A stretch of 26,349 nt of DNA from Chara braunii (GCA_003427395.1 BFEA01000077.1:2070259-2096607), one strand, 5' to 3'; shown: positions 16,940 to 25,675, numbered from the stretch's first letter. Notes: a model not told the origin generated them from the letters alone. Numbers and translations are program-made.

Positions 16940-17450
16940 AGGTCCCCATAAGTTTAAGGAAGCCCAACGCTTTGTTTGTTTTTGGTTTGTATGGAGTATT
17001 AGGTCGCTATATAAGTTTAGGTAGCATGAAGCTCTGGAGGTTGGAAAGTCCCCATAAGTTTGGGGAGACCCAGCACTGTGATTTGCATGGAGGGTCAGAC
17101 CGCTCTATAAGTTTAGGTAGTCTGATTGCTCTGACTTGCGAGGGTTTGATTGTGTTTGATTTTCAGGAGCTGAGGGCAGACACTCTATAAGTTTAGGTAC
17201 CCTGAGTTGCCTTGTTTCTTGGGCTTTCTTAAGTTTCCTTGTTTCTGAACGAGGGGGCTGAGCTGTTCTGTAAGTTCAGGTGACTCAGTCTCTTCTTGCT
17301 TTTATTTTGAGGGAATAATCTTTGGCAAAGGGCAAACCCATCTGTAAGTTCAAGGGGATTGACTCACTGTCACGCACATGATGGTTCAGAGAGAAATGAA
17401 TCTGGCAGAGAGTTAGATCCTTCTGTAAGTTCAGGGGGTCTGGCTTAAAG
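16940..17450 (+). repeat. Array of hairpins with a shared RTAAGTTY loop
   Basis: The octamer RTAAGTTY occurs at 16948, 17011, 17054, 17107, 17187, 17270, 17344 and 17424. Spacing is 43-83 bp, settling near 80. Most copies sit between short complementary words that differ from copy to copy: GCTA/TAGC, CCCC/GGGG, TCAGAC/GTCTGA, CTGAG/CTCAG and AGATCC/GGGTCT. Weaker relatives (TTCCATAAGAYTGGAT) lie near 17530 and 17829. It forms the first part of the candidate LTR. Confidence 0.6.
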
Positions 17451-18170
17451 CCTCGCTCATGCTGAAACCCAATGTTATAATTTGGCTATACGTTATTATT
17501 ATCTTATCAAAAACATGCTAGTCAGACACGGGTTCCATAAGACTGGATGATCTGGTTATAGCTTATCATAATTTGAAGAGAGTACAATTAAGAGATATAA
17601 CTGAAGGTAAACTTGGGTCGGTTGAGAATTGTTTCTAAGATGAATGACTCAGTCCTACGCGCACCTTGAAGATTAAAGTCAGAGAGGTATATATAACTTG
17701 GATATTAAACAATTAAGGGCGACTAGGCATTGTTTCTAAGATGAATGGCTTAGTCATGTGCCCAAAGGAAGAGAAGAGTAGTTGTGCAACCTGTTCACGT
17801 ATATTTGATAGCTGAGTCAAACATGTTCCATAAGATTGGATGGTCTGACTTTACGCCCTATGTAAGCTGGGTATAAGGGGTCAAATCATTGTAAGATCAT
17901 GAACTATTGTTTGTTCAGGTTGACTTGGGGTGGTGAGAGTACTTACCTTTGTGGTATGGCCTGCATGTGACTGAGTGAGGTTACTACTTGGTCTGAGTTT
18001 CAGTTTGATAGGTAGTTGTTTTAGTCGCTCGTCACGTGCTAGAGCCATAGGAGTTAATTTCAATTCCTGCATTTTCTAAGCTAAGTTTATTTTTACTTAG
18101 ATTAATTCTTGCATTTTCTGGGATTTTTTGTTATACTTGGCTTTGTATAAATTTTGGTAAGCTACTCTCT

Positions 18171-18560
18171 CTACGGGAAGTGATGCCGAAATTTTTGCAA
18201 TTCCAAGGAGTTAGTCAAATTTTGACTTTCCAAGTTCAACTTGTCTAAAGTTCATGTATGGATTAGTAAAAATCTGCAAAGTCTCATTTTCTAAAGGGAG
18301 TGCTGCTCAAATTTTTGCTAATTCAGGGAGTTAGACAAAATTGGACTTTGGAAAGTCAAAGACTATTTCTGTTTTTATATTCGGGCGGATATAAATTATG
18401 AAAAGACACTTTTCTTACGGGAAGCGCTGCCGAAATTTTATTAGTTTAAAGAAGATAGATTATATTTTGATTCGGGCGAATATAAATTATGAAAAGACAT
18501 TTTTCCTACGGGAAACGCTGCCGAAATTTTCTTAGTTTAAAGAAGATAGATTATATTTTG
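18171..18560 (+). repeat. Tandem repeats with ACGGGAAGYGCTGCCGAAATTTT core
   Basis: Two near-identical units of about 98 bp lie at about 18379-18475 and 18476-18560, each carrying GGATATAAATTATGAAAAGA, a CTACGGGAARCGCTGCCG word and AAGAAGATAGATTATATTTTG. Two older relatives start near 18171 and 18287. The TATAAATTAT inside each recent unit could be a repeated TATA box. Confidence 0.7.
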
Positions 18561-18565
18561 ACAGG

Positions 18566-18583
18566 TGGCGATTCTGGCAGTCC
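18566..18583 (+). promoter_or_regulatory. Primer-binding-site-like motif
   Basis: TGGCGATTCTGGCAGTCC begins two bases after the CA end of the candidate LTR. Retrotransposon primer-binding sites start TGG, complementary to a tRNA CCA end. The GCGATTCTGG that follows resembles the 3' end of an Arg-type tRNA in plants, from memory. The exact primer is unproven. Confidence 0.4.
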
Positions 18584-20744
18584 ACTCTGTATAGAGGAGA
18601 TTCTGCCAAAGTCTACCTTTGCTCTGGACACTGCTAAGGATAGGTTTAAGGTTAGTTAATTAGGTAGATTTTGGAGTGAGATCGTGATTACCCTCCAAGG
18701 ACTTATGGATTTAGCTTGGGGATTGGCCTGTCATGTGTTACAGGTCCTCTGGACCGTTTGATTCAGGATGTGGACTAGATTCAGCTCGATCCTATGAGGA
18801 TCATCTTCCGTTATCATTGATAACAGGTCGGTTGCCGATTCGTCGGTTTACGATTCAACTCCAATTCACACCTACCACTCAACCTAAAGGCTTTAACCTT
18901 GTGATTAAACTGTTTTGTTGTGTTTTCACCCGGACTTTATTGAATGGCCATCCAACAAAAGTACTGAGTATTTATTTAAGAGTTGCACGAGTGAGGCTTG
19001 TATGGCTAACGCGGAGGGTATGAGCGCAGGGAATGGTTGAAGTTGACCCCGCGTAGTGCGTGGACTTTTGGTTCAATCTTTGATGTGATTGCAGGTGCGT
19101 TTGTAGTTCGGACTTTGGATGTGACTGTCTGCGAGTACATACATATATGACTAAGAGGAACACTGTGACTGTGAGAAGTGATCGTCCTACATAATTAACC
19201 CTTATATACTTATAAGTGCCCTGAGTATTTGAGAGACCTACCGTAATTGAGCATAAGGGTTAACCAGATTGTGGCTTGAGAGAAAAGGGGGATTCCCTTT
19301 GTACCCTTGTTTTTTAGAGTTTGTATGGTTGGACGTTGTAGTCCGTGGCAGCCGCCAAAGTCAAACCCCTTAACTTTCACCCAGGCCTGGAGTGAGACTC
19401 ATCCCAAGGGCCGTAAGAAACAGCTACCACCACAGGTACGGACCTGTGTACCACCCACTCTGCACAGGGTGCAGAAGAGGGTGTGTGGTCGTTAACTGCG
19501 CATGGCGGTTGTCCGGCGTCGAGAGATTAACCCTCAAGGCGCGTGTCAGCTGGCACTTAAGTGTCGAATGCGACCCAGGAGATTAACGAGGGCCACGTGA
19601 GTATGGGTACTACATAGTACGCCATCATCGCGACTGCTTGCGTACGCTTGCATTGCGAGTCGATATGAGTTAGCCCTGCATCCCCGCAGTTTTATACTAA
19701 GTCTCGCGCGCGACGCTTGCTCGATTTCCACATCGAGGAGTTATGGGACGACGACTAAGGGATTAGGAGCGTTGTCGCGTTGTTCGTGTTGTTCTGTTTC
19801 GTGTGTATGTGCGTGCGTTGTCGTTTTGTGGTTGTTAGAGTGGTGTGCGCGTGGTGTGTGGGATGCGTCCTAGTCGACCGACATCGAGTCGCGCTTGGGA
19901 CCTCAGCCCCTCAAGATGTCGGTTCGCGTGCGGGTCCGATAGAGGCGTATTACCGCGCGTACCCCCAATGCTACAGCGAACGAGAAACGCCCTCGCCTGG
20001 TCCACCTCTGCGATTGCAGCTGATCAGCTTTCGTACTGCGGACTGGTAGCTCGGCGGGGATACGCCCACTGAAGGGAGGTGACAACTCCCGTAAGGTGGA
20101 AGTAAGTCGTGCCTCGCGTAGGCCCTATCCTGTCGTAGGGGCTCGCGAGAGGTATGGCTGGCGCACTCGGCCGGAGCGGCCTAAGGAAGCTTCATTTGTG
20201 TGTCCGTGACGAGGTTGGTCCAACTCCTGCGTGATGCGGCCGAGAGGGTCCCGCGCTGCCACGCGCGGTGCCGGACCGATGCGCTCAACAGTGGCCGTGT
20301 TGCTTCCGACCACAGAGGGGGTGTCGGGGCGGTTGGCCGGGTGTGTGGTGACTCTGGTCGGGGAGCAGGAGTCTGTGGTGGAGATTCCATAGGGAGTGGT
20401 GGGGTGGATCGGGGGGTACTGAGGTCCTGTGTTGACGTAGGCCGGGGTGAACAAGAAATGGGCCAGAATGAGGGAGGGCGACACGGGATGTCAGGGGGGG
20501 CGGCGGGGTGAGTGGGGTTGGCATGTCAGGAAGTGAAGGGTTAGTTGGGTCTCTGCTCTTGGGTGGGGAAGGTATCAAGGATGGTTCCCCTGGTGATTGT
20601 CGAGCGAACGAAGGTGGCGACTTCCATTGCCATCTCTGTTCATCCTTCCACCAGGGCCTCCATATCAGATTCCCATTCCCATCCAACGATCCAGTCTTTT
20701 GTGCCGGGTCTAACAACGTTTGTTTGAAGTCGGTGGTGTATTCT
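18584..20744. other. Long stretch without a supported gene; possible element leader
   Basis: If the LTR reading is right, this would be leader or decayed internal sequence. No gag, protease or polymerase motif was found in either strand up to about 20.3 kb. GC-rich frames at 19.8-20.5 kb are short and lack known domains. A minus-strand proline-rich frame at 20285-20755 overlaps the LINE-like relic described next. Confidence 0.4.
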
Positions 20745-20972
20745 TCAATTTTCATTCGATTTGTGGTGGATGATAGTTTTTCTTTGAAGCTCTTCCACGC
20801 TTTGTGAATGTTGATTCTTACTGTTTCTATTATTTTGATGTTTAGCTTCGAGGTAGCGGAAGGTGTGTTCTCTCCTCTCGTGAGAACAACGAGCCCTCCA
20901 TATGGTCATCAACACTTCCAGCCTCACAACGGTAATATTTAGAGGATGGAATTGCCTCCATTTTTTAAACAT
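20745..20972 (-). pseudogene. LINE-like reverse-transcriptase C-terminal remnant (tentative)
   Basis: The minus-strand frame of 75 residues contains LEVLMTIWRARCSHERREHT followed by a charged helix ending SVEELQRKTI. Plant non-LTR retrotransposon polymerases commonly end with a zinc-knuckle region, an IW.RN-like motif and a charged tail of this kind. Neither the catalytic domain nor the zinc ligands are present. Upstream sequence on the minus strand is interrupted by a SINE-like copy. A shifted frame continues beyond its stop (20755 down to 20285) with an aromatic patch (WRPWWKDEQRWQW). The assignment is by pattern only. Confidence 0.33.
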
Positions 20973-21067
20973 GCGGGGTTGAAGTAAAATGGCGGAATAG
21001 AGGAACTTCTGTTCTTCCCCTGCTTAGGGAAAAAAAAAAAAAAAAAAGGAAACATTTCGCAAGCTCG

Positions 21068-21072
<5 letters not shown>

Positions 21073-21098
<26 letters not shown>

Positions 21099-21236
21099 GA
21101 AACATCGCTTTGTTATGGCTCATGCTAATGGAGGTGATAGGAGCATTCCCTATTAGCAGACCCACTTTTGGATGATTCCATCTATTGGTGGGGAGCAGCA
21201 CCTGCTGGAAAGCGGGTTCCAGCGTCCCTTCATACT
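21073..21236 (-). mobile_element. SINE-like retroposon, copy S3 (variant)
   Basis: A T-run ends at 21098 and the body carries CTATTGGTGGGGAGCAGCAC. The first hairpin is GCTGGAA-AGCGGG-TTCCAGC. Compared with S1 the stem has changed on both sides and still pairs. The region between hairpin and tail is longer than in S1 and unrelated, so it is a subfamily or chimera. A second T-run follows at 21238-21259. Confidence 0.6.
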
Positions 21237-21410
21237 TTTTTTTTTTTTTTTTTTTTTTTCCCTTCATACATTTTATAGATCTTTGAACCAATGTCGTTCA
21301 CACTTGTGAGCCCTCTGTTGCAGTGTTGTCGGGGTAACCACCCCTCATTAGTTTCTGCGATCCTACGAATCTCATCTGCAGGTTCACTCAGTCAGTAAGC
21401 TCATTTGACG

Positions 21411-21756
21411 GGCGCAAACCACCAGTACTTGGCCCAGCTATCGGCCATGGGAGAAAATAGAGTAGAAACGTTTCTAGTTGGATGAATTTGGGCGCTACTG
21501 TAGTGGCCCGTTCGTTTCCTAGAATTGTGGCTTGTTAACGGGCACGACTTTAGGAAGTACTGCAGTGGTTTAGTAATGTTTTCTTAATGTCCTTAAACCA
21601 CCAGCGCTTCTGAAAGTGGCAGCCGTACATCAGCCGTGACGCGCTGGGCTGAATGGGCCTGGCGGATCTGGTCCAAATTCATTCAAGTGAAAACGTTGGG
21701 CCTCTATTTTCCCCCGCGGCCGATGTATGGGCAAAGTACTGGTGGTTTAAACCGCC
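21411..21756. mobile_element. Large foldback element, ~345 bp with ~165-bp arms
   Basis: The left arm from 21415 (AAACCACCAGTACTTGGCCC, then ATCGGCC, GAAAATAGAG, AACGTTT and ATGAATTTGG) matches the reverse complement of the right arm block by block. Pairing reaches the centre, where GTGGTTTAG (21565-21573) faces CTTAAACCAC (21592-21601). Arms are roughly 70-75% identical by eye, with long exact blocks near the ends. No coding capacity. The right end is duplicated just outside it. Confidence 0.75.
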
Positions 21757-21814
21757 AGGTTGCCCGAAGCAGACAGTACTGGTGGTTTAAACCGCCAGGT
21801 TGCCTGAAGCAGAG
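21735..21814 (+). repeat. Exact 40-bp tandem duplication at the foldback's right end
   Basis: AGTACTGGTGGTTTAAACCG, then CCAGGTTGCC(C/T)GAAGCAGA, occurs at 21735-21774 and 21775-21814, with a period of exactly 40. Each unit contains the near-palindrome GGTGGTTTAAACCGCC. Confidence 0.85.
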
Positions 21815-22141
21815 GACAGCTCTTACCGGTTTCGATTTGGGCTTGGCCTGGTAGCAAGACGCCGGGCCCTGTTCCCGGCTTTTATAAAGACTTGTACTCC
21901 GAAAAAAAAAAAAAAGAAGAAGCTACAGGCCAATTTGAAAAAGCAAGCGCAGTTGCAGGCTCGCGAGCCTTGGAAGCTAGCTTTGTCAACATAGGTTGGC
22001 TTGAACTGGTGGGTTGGAGTGCGAAAAAAAGCGTAGAGGAAAAAGGGTGGTAGCTCATTCTCGGGATTCTGCCATGTGGCAGGGGGGTTGTGGAACCTCG
22101 TTATTTCAGCAGATTAGAGTTAGGGAAAAGAAAAGAAAAAA
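21815..22141. other. Intergenic stretch, no supported gene
   Basis: An A-run at 21902-21914 and AAAAGAAAAGAAAAA just before the U6 fragment. No gene signature. Confidence 0.4.
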
Positions 22142-22174
22142 GTCCTTCGGGACATCCGTTAAAATTGGAACGAT
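22142..22174 (+). ncRNA. U6 snRNA 5' fragment fused to unrelated sequence
   Basis: GTCCTTCGGGACATCCGTTA, then AAATTGGAACGAT, matches the first 33 nt of U6. The match stops sharply, followed by CTTTGAACACATGATGG. An A-rich run precedes it. It looks like a truncated or chimeric retroposon. Confidence 0.72.
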
Positions 22175-22548
22175 CTTTGAACACATGATGGATATTGAGA
22201 TCGACCTGAGGGCTCAGGATAGGGGTCGATGATGAAGGAACTTGGGGGTCGATTTTAGACCCCCCTCGTTACGAAGCTGGGTTAGGTTCCTGGAGTAGAG
22301 CTGGATAGCGACGGGCTCAGAATGCTAAAGTAGTGCTGGTGGGATGTTTTGGTTCAGTAGAACCCCAGGACAGAGGAGATGGAGGAGTTTGCCTTTTTTG
22401 CAGAAATAGCATGACTACCGAAAGGAGCATGGGACACTGGACCCGGTTTCCAGTAAAATCTCGCGGAGGTCTGGTGTCTCTTCCGGGTTGAAATGTGGAG
22501 GGATCCCCGGCCTCCTTTTGCAGACTACAATGATATTACGCTATTTCA
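22175..22548. other. Intergenic stretch, no supported gene
   Basis: Unique-looking sequence between the U6 fragment and the long A tract. It may be the body fused to the U6 5' fragment and followed by the poly(A) at 22549, but no duplication was found to prove this. Confidence 0.35.
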
Positions 22549-22560
22549 AAAAAAAAAAAG

Positions 22561-22639
<79 letters not shown>
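22549..22639 (+). repeat. Poly(A) tract, about 90 bases with one G
   Basis: Longest A-run in the window. It could be the tail of a plus-strand retroposon, possibly the one beginning with the U6 fragment at 22142. Confidence 0.88.
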
Positions 22640-22642
<3 letters not shown>

Positions 22643-22685
22643 TGTGTGTCCACCACTAAGACTGGTGGGCAGTCAATTCCCATTC

Positions 22686-22903
22686 TTTTTTTTCTTTTTT
22701 TTTTTTTTAATAACGAAAAGCCCTTTTGCAAAGCCTCGTTCCTGGTGGTGGTAAGGGAACCGCTGGAATTGAGGCTGTGCCTGTCGGGCTGCTCCATCTA
22801 TTGGTGGGGAGCGACACCTGCTGGAAACCGGGTCCAGCGTCCCATAGATACATCATTTCAGTCATCTTTGATTGGACTATGGCCATACCAGTACGTAACC
22901 TGG
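22686..22903 (-). mobile_element. SINE-like retroposon, copy S4 (variant)
   Basis: A T-rich run at 22686-22708, then a body with CTATTGGTGGGGAGCGACAC and hairpin GCTGGA-AACCGGG-TCCAGC, which keeps the S1 loop but carries an A-T pair where S1 has G-C. The second hairpin is degraded (CCAG...CTGG). It belongs with S3 in a subfamily. Confidence 0.6.
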
Positions 22904-22953
22904 AGCACCGTCTCTCCCCTTGGCGCTGCATAAGTAGTCACCCTTGTGAGAGG

Positions 22954-23141
22954 GCAATCAATTGTGCTCTTCTTCTTTTTTTTTTTCTTTTTTCTTTTTG
23001 TGGGACAAAAGCTCCAATCTATTCGTGGGGAGCAACATGTGCTGGGAACCGGGCCCAGCGTCCAATATAAAATGATACAAGAAAATTGGAATACCAGGGC
23101 CATTACCTGGCATAAGCTAAGAACAGCAATCAATTGTGCTC
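22954..23141 (-). mobile_element. SINE-like retroposon, copy S5, with perfect 16-bp TSD
   Basis: GCAATCAATTGTGCTC flanks it exactly at 22954-22969 and 23126-23141. Read on the minus strand, the inserted 156 bp begins TGTTCTTAGCTTATGCCAGG and ends TTTTGTCCCAC followed by an A/G-rich tail. This fixes the boundaries of the family. The element has no coding capacity and was very probably mobilised in trans by a LINE. Confidence 0.85.
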
Positions 23142-23440
23142 ATCACTTGCTAATTTACAATTGGCTCCATGAAGGATGACGAAGGTAAGCTATTACAGAC
23201 ACCATGACGGCCTGCGCACCACCTAAGGGGTAGCCCATGGTTGTTGTGTGTTGGGACTGGGCGATGGTAGGGTATCCTGATGTTCTTGGTCTATGGGGTG
23301 GTCAAGAGACTGCTTGGGCGATGGTTTACTCGAGCCCAGCGGAGGACAGCTACATACTATTTCACAGTATAGGTCATTAGGTTATGTCATTTGCACGGTT
23401 CACATGAGGTCCTGTCTTCGATACCAGATTATGACTTAGG

Positions 23441-24280
23441 GCTGGTCATCCTCCTAGTACGTAGCATAGGGTTGACGCTGGCATAGCAGTTCCTTGGTAC
23501 GGGATGTCGGGGGTGTCAAGAGATACTGCACTTTACCGTGGGGCCGGAATGGGCTCCAGGGACATATGAGGGAACGGAGGATTGTCAGCTCTCACAGATT
23601 ACCATACAATACTTGATTAATAGATTCTCCCGGGTCAATAGATACAGTCCATGATTCACGACTTAGGGTTCCTCAAAAAAAAAAAAAAAACGGCTGGCTA
23701 TCCTCCTAGTACGTAGCTTAGGGTTGAGGATGGGATAGCAGTTCCCTCTTTTTTTAAAATTTTATTATTATTATTATTATTATTTTTTCGGAACAAAGCT
23801 CCAATCTATTCGTGGGGAGCAGCACGTGCTGGGAACCGGGCCCAGCGTCCCATATGGAAATTTACATATAATTTTGAAGATTGAGATACCGGGGCCATTA
23901 CCCGGCTTTGGCTCAGAAAAAATCGAAGCTACTCAGTAGGGGATGTCGGGGGTGTCAGGAGATACTGCACCTTGCTGCGGGGCAGGAATGAGCTCCAGGG
24001 ATATACCAGGGAATGGAGGATCCCCAGCTTTCTCTACCATCAACACAATAGAACACTGTAGTAATACAACATAAGGATAAGAGATTCAGTCCATAACTCA
24101 TCACCCAGGGTTGGCTATCCTCGTAGTACGTAGCATAGGGTTGAGGCTGGCATAGCAGTTGCTTAGTACGGGATGTCGGGGGTCTCAGGAGATACTGCAC
24201 TTTACTGCGGGCCTGGAACGGGCTCCAGGGACACACGAGGGAACGGAGGATTCCCAGATCTCTATCATCACCACACAACT
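23441..24280 (+). repeat. ~235-bp tandem repeat, three units
   Basis: Units begin near 23443, 23693 and 24114 with TCCTCCTAGTACGTAGC-type sequence. They share GGGATGTCGGGGGT, GGAGATACTGCAC, GGCTCCAGGGACA and GGAACGGAGGAT. An A16 run (23675-23690) separates units one and two, and SINE copy S6 interrupts unit two. Without these insertions the period is about 235 bp. No gene is seen. Confidence 0.75.
23745..23936 (-). mobile_element. SINE-like retroposon, copy S6, nested in a tandem repeat
   Basis: The tail reads T7, AAAA, then (TTA)n and T6. The body keeps hairpin one as in S1, while hairpin two is CCGGG-GCCATTA-CCCGG, changed on both sides relative to CCAGG...CCTGG. It splits the second 235-bp unit between CAGTTCCC and AGTAGGGGATGTCGG. 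No clear target-site duplication. Confidence 0.78.
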
Positions 24281-24565
24281 GGGTTAGATGGGAGTCGCTG
24301 TAGTAGCATGTTCATACCTACTAGCTCCCGAAGTCCCCGTGCATTGCGCTTGCACGGCGTCTTCTTCAACCAGGTGGTTAAACACTAGGGTAGGACAGGG
24401 GGGGTGGCGGTGCGCCAGGGCAACAAAAAGATGAGAGGAAGGGTAGGTGGGTGGGTGGGGTCTTCAGAGGGGTTCAGCTGGACAACTGAGTGGCTGAGTA
24501 CTGCGGGTGACTGCCATCTGTCTAGTATCCCACCTCTACCAACAACCTGGGCTTTATAGAAAGGA
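24281..24565. other. Spacer, no supported gene
   Basis: Unique-looking DNA with a short (GGTG)n run near 24446-24460. Confidence 0.4.
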
Positions 24566-24627
24566 AAACAAACAAACAAACAAACAAACAAACAAACAAA
24601 CAAACAAACAAACAAACAAAAAACAAT
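24566..24627 (+). repeat. (CAAA)n microsatellite
   Basis: About fourteen CAAA units. Confidence 0.92.
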
Positions 24628-25030
24628 TGGCTCCTATCTGCGTTTAGTACTGTTGGGAGGGGAGAAGGGGGGGGAAGACGTAGAGCAAGGGGAAAGGGAT
24701 TACCACCTATGCTTTCAGGGTTGGACAAAGATAGAACCCGCCATCCCACTCCGGCCCCTCTCAGATTTTGCTGAATTCTTTTTTTTTTTTTTTTTTTTTT
24801 GTTGAAAAGCCCAGGTTGTTGTAGAAGCCGGACTCCAGACACACGGGGTTACTGACACAGCTATTGGTAGTCCTGACAGTCCCATATGCTCCGTAAGATC
24901 ACTTTCCCTACCCATCCTCTCGGCAATTCTCCTAGCGCACCCCTATCCTACTATCCTACCTCAGTATTGAGTACTCAGGACTATCACCATGCTATTTCCG
25001 AGGGCGACTTGGACCAGACGGTAGTTCTAG
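24628..25030. other. Spacer with T22 run
   Basis: A T-run at 24779-24800 might be a retroposon tail, but the following body is not one of the families seen here. No gene is supported. Confidence 0.4.
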
Positions 25031-25675
25031 GCACTGGGGCTAGGTAGGGCCAAGCGCGAAGCCTTGAAAGCCCCACCCAGCCCTAGTTGAGGCACAGTCA
25101 GGTAAGCTACATTACTTGGGTACATCGGGCGCCAGGCTCAAGCATTATGTCTACTTCACCTACCAACCCCCATTCTGGCATCTTATGTTATCTATGTATC
25201 CGTACTCTGGCATTTCATTCCTTTTTCTACAGATGTCAGATGCCGCGGTGGGACAGGGCCAAGCGCGAAGCCTTGAAAGCCCCAGCCACCCCCAGTCACG
25301 TGTATGTGTTTATCTGTGTGATATCTATGTGTCCATACTCACCCCAATCGTGTATGTGTATATTTTCTTTCTACAGATGTCAGATACCGAGGCGGGACAA
25401 GGCCAAGTGCGAAGCCTTGAAAGCCCCAGCCAGCCCCAGTCATGTGTATGTGTTATCTGTGTATAGTGTGGTTGCCCATGGTTTTAGATACCAAGGCCGG
25501 GCAAGGACAAGCGCGAAGCCTTGAGAACCCTTGCCCAGCCCCAGTCGTGTATGTGTATATTTTCCTTTCTACAGATGTCAGATACTGAGGCGGGACAAGG
25601 CCAAGCGCGAAGCCTTGAAAGCCCCAACCAGCCCCAGTCATGAGTATGTGCTATCTGTGTGTAGTGTGGACCCCT
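25031..25675 (+). repeat. Tandem array of an exon-like module, five copies
   Basis: The core CAAGCGCGAAGCCTTGA lies at 25051, 25260, 25404 (one change), 25508 and 25602. Three copies begin TTCTACAGATGTCAGAT after a pyrimidine run (AG at 25232, 25376 and 25574), a strong 3' splice-site pattern. The fourth begins TTTTAG at 25487. The first copy ends CAGTCAGGTAAGC (25094-25106), a strong 5' splice-site match; others end CAGTCATGTGTATG or similar. From the ATG the modules stay open for about 22 codons (MSDTEAGQGQARSLESP type). They may be duplicated small exons or just a repeat resembling one. I recognise no protein family. Confidence 0.55.

Larger units (their letters stand above)
16940..18563 (+). 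mobile_element. Candidate LTR (left boundary uncertain)
   Basis: The right end reads TTTTGACA and is followed two bases later by a tRNA-primer-like TGGCGATTCTGGCAG. The body is AT-rich relative to its flanks and carries internal tandem repeats and repeated TATAAATTAT words. LTRs end in CA next to the primer-binding site, so this fits the 3' end of a 5' LTR. I cannot fix the TG start, I see no second LTR in the window, and no gag or pol frame follows. It could be a solo or truncated element, or not an LTR at all. Confidence 0.4.

Noticed and set aside
16940-17450. CRISPR array interpretation of the RTAAGTTY repeats
   Set aside because: The conserved part is only about 8-14 bp, spacing varies from 43 to 83 bp, and the surroundings are clearly eukaryotic.
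20285-20755. Proline-rich 156-codon minus-strand frame as an independent gene
   Set aside because: It overlaps the LINE-like remnant in a shifted frame, lacks any recognised domain, and its proline-rich half comes from a GC-biased stretch. It is more likely decayed element sequence.
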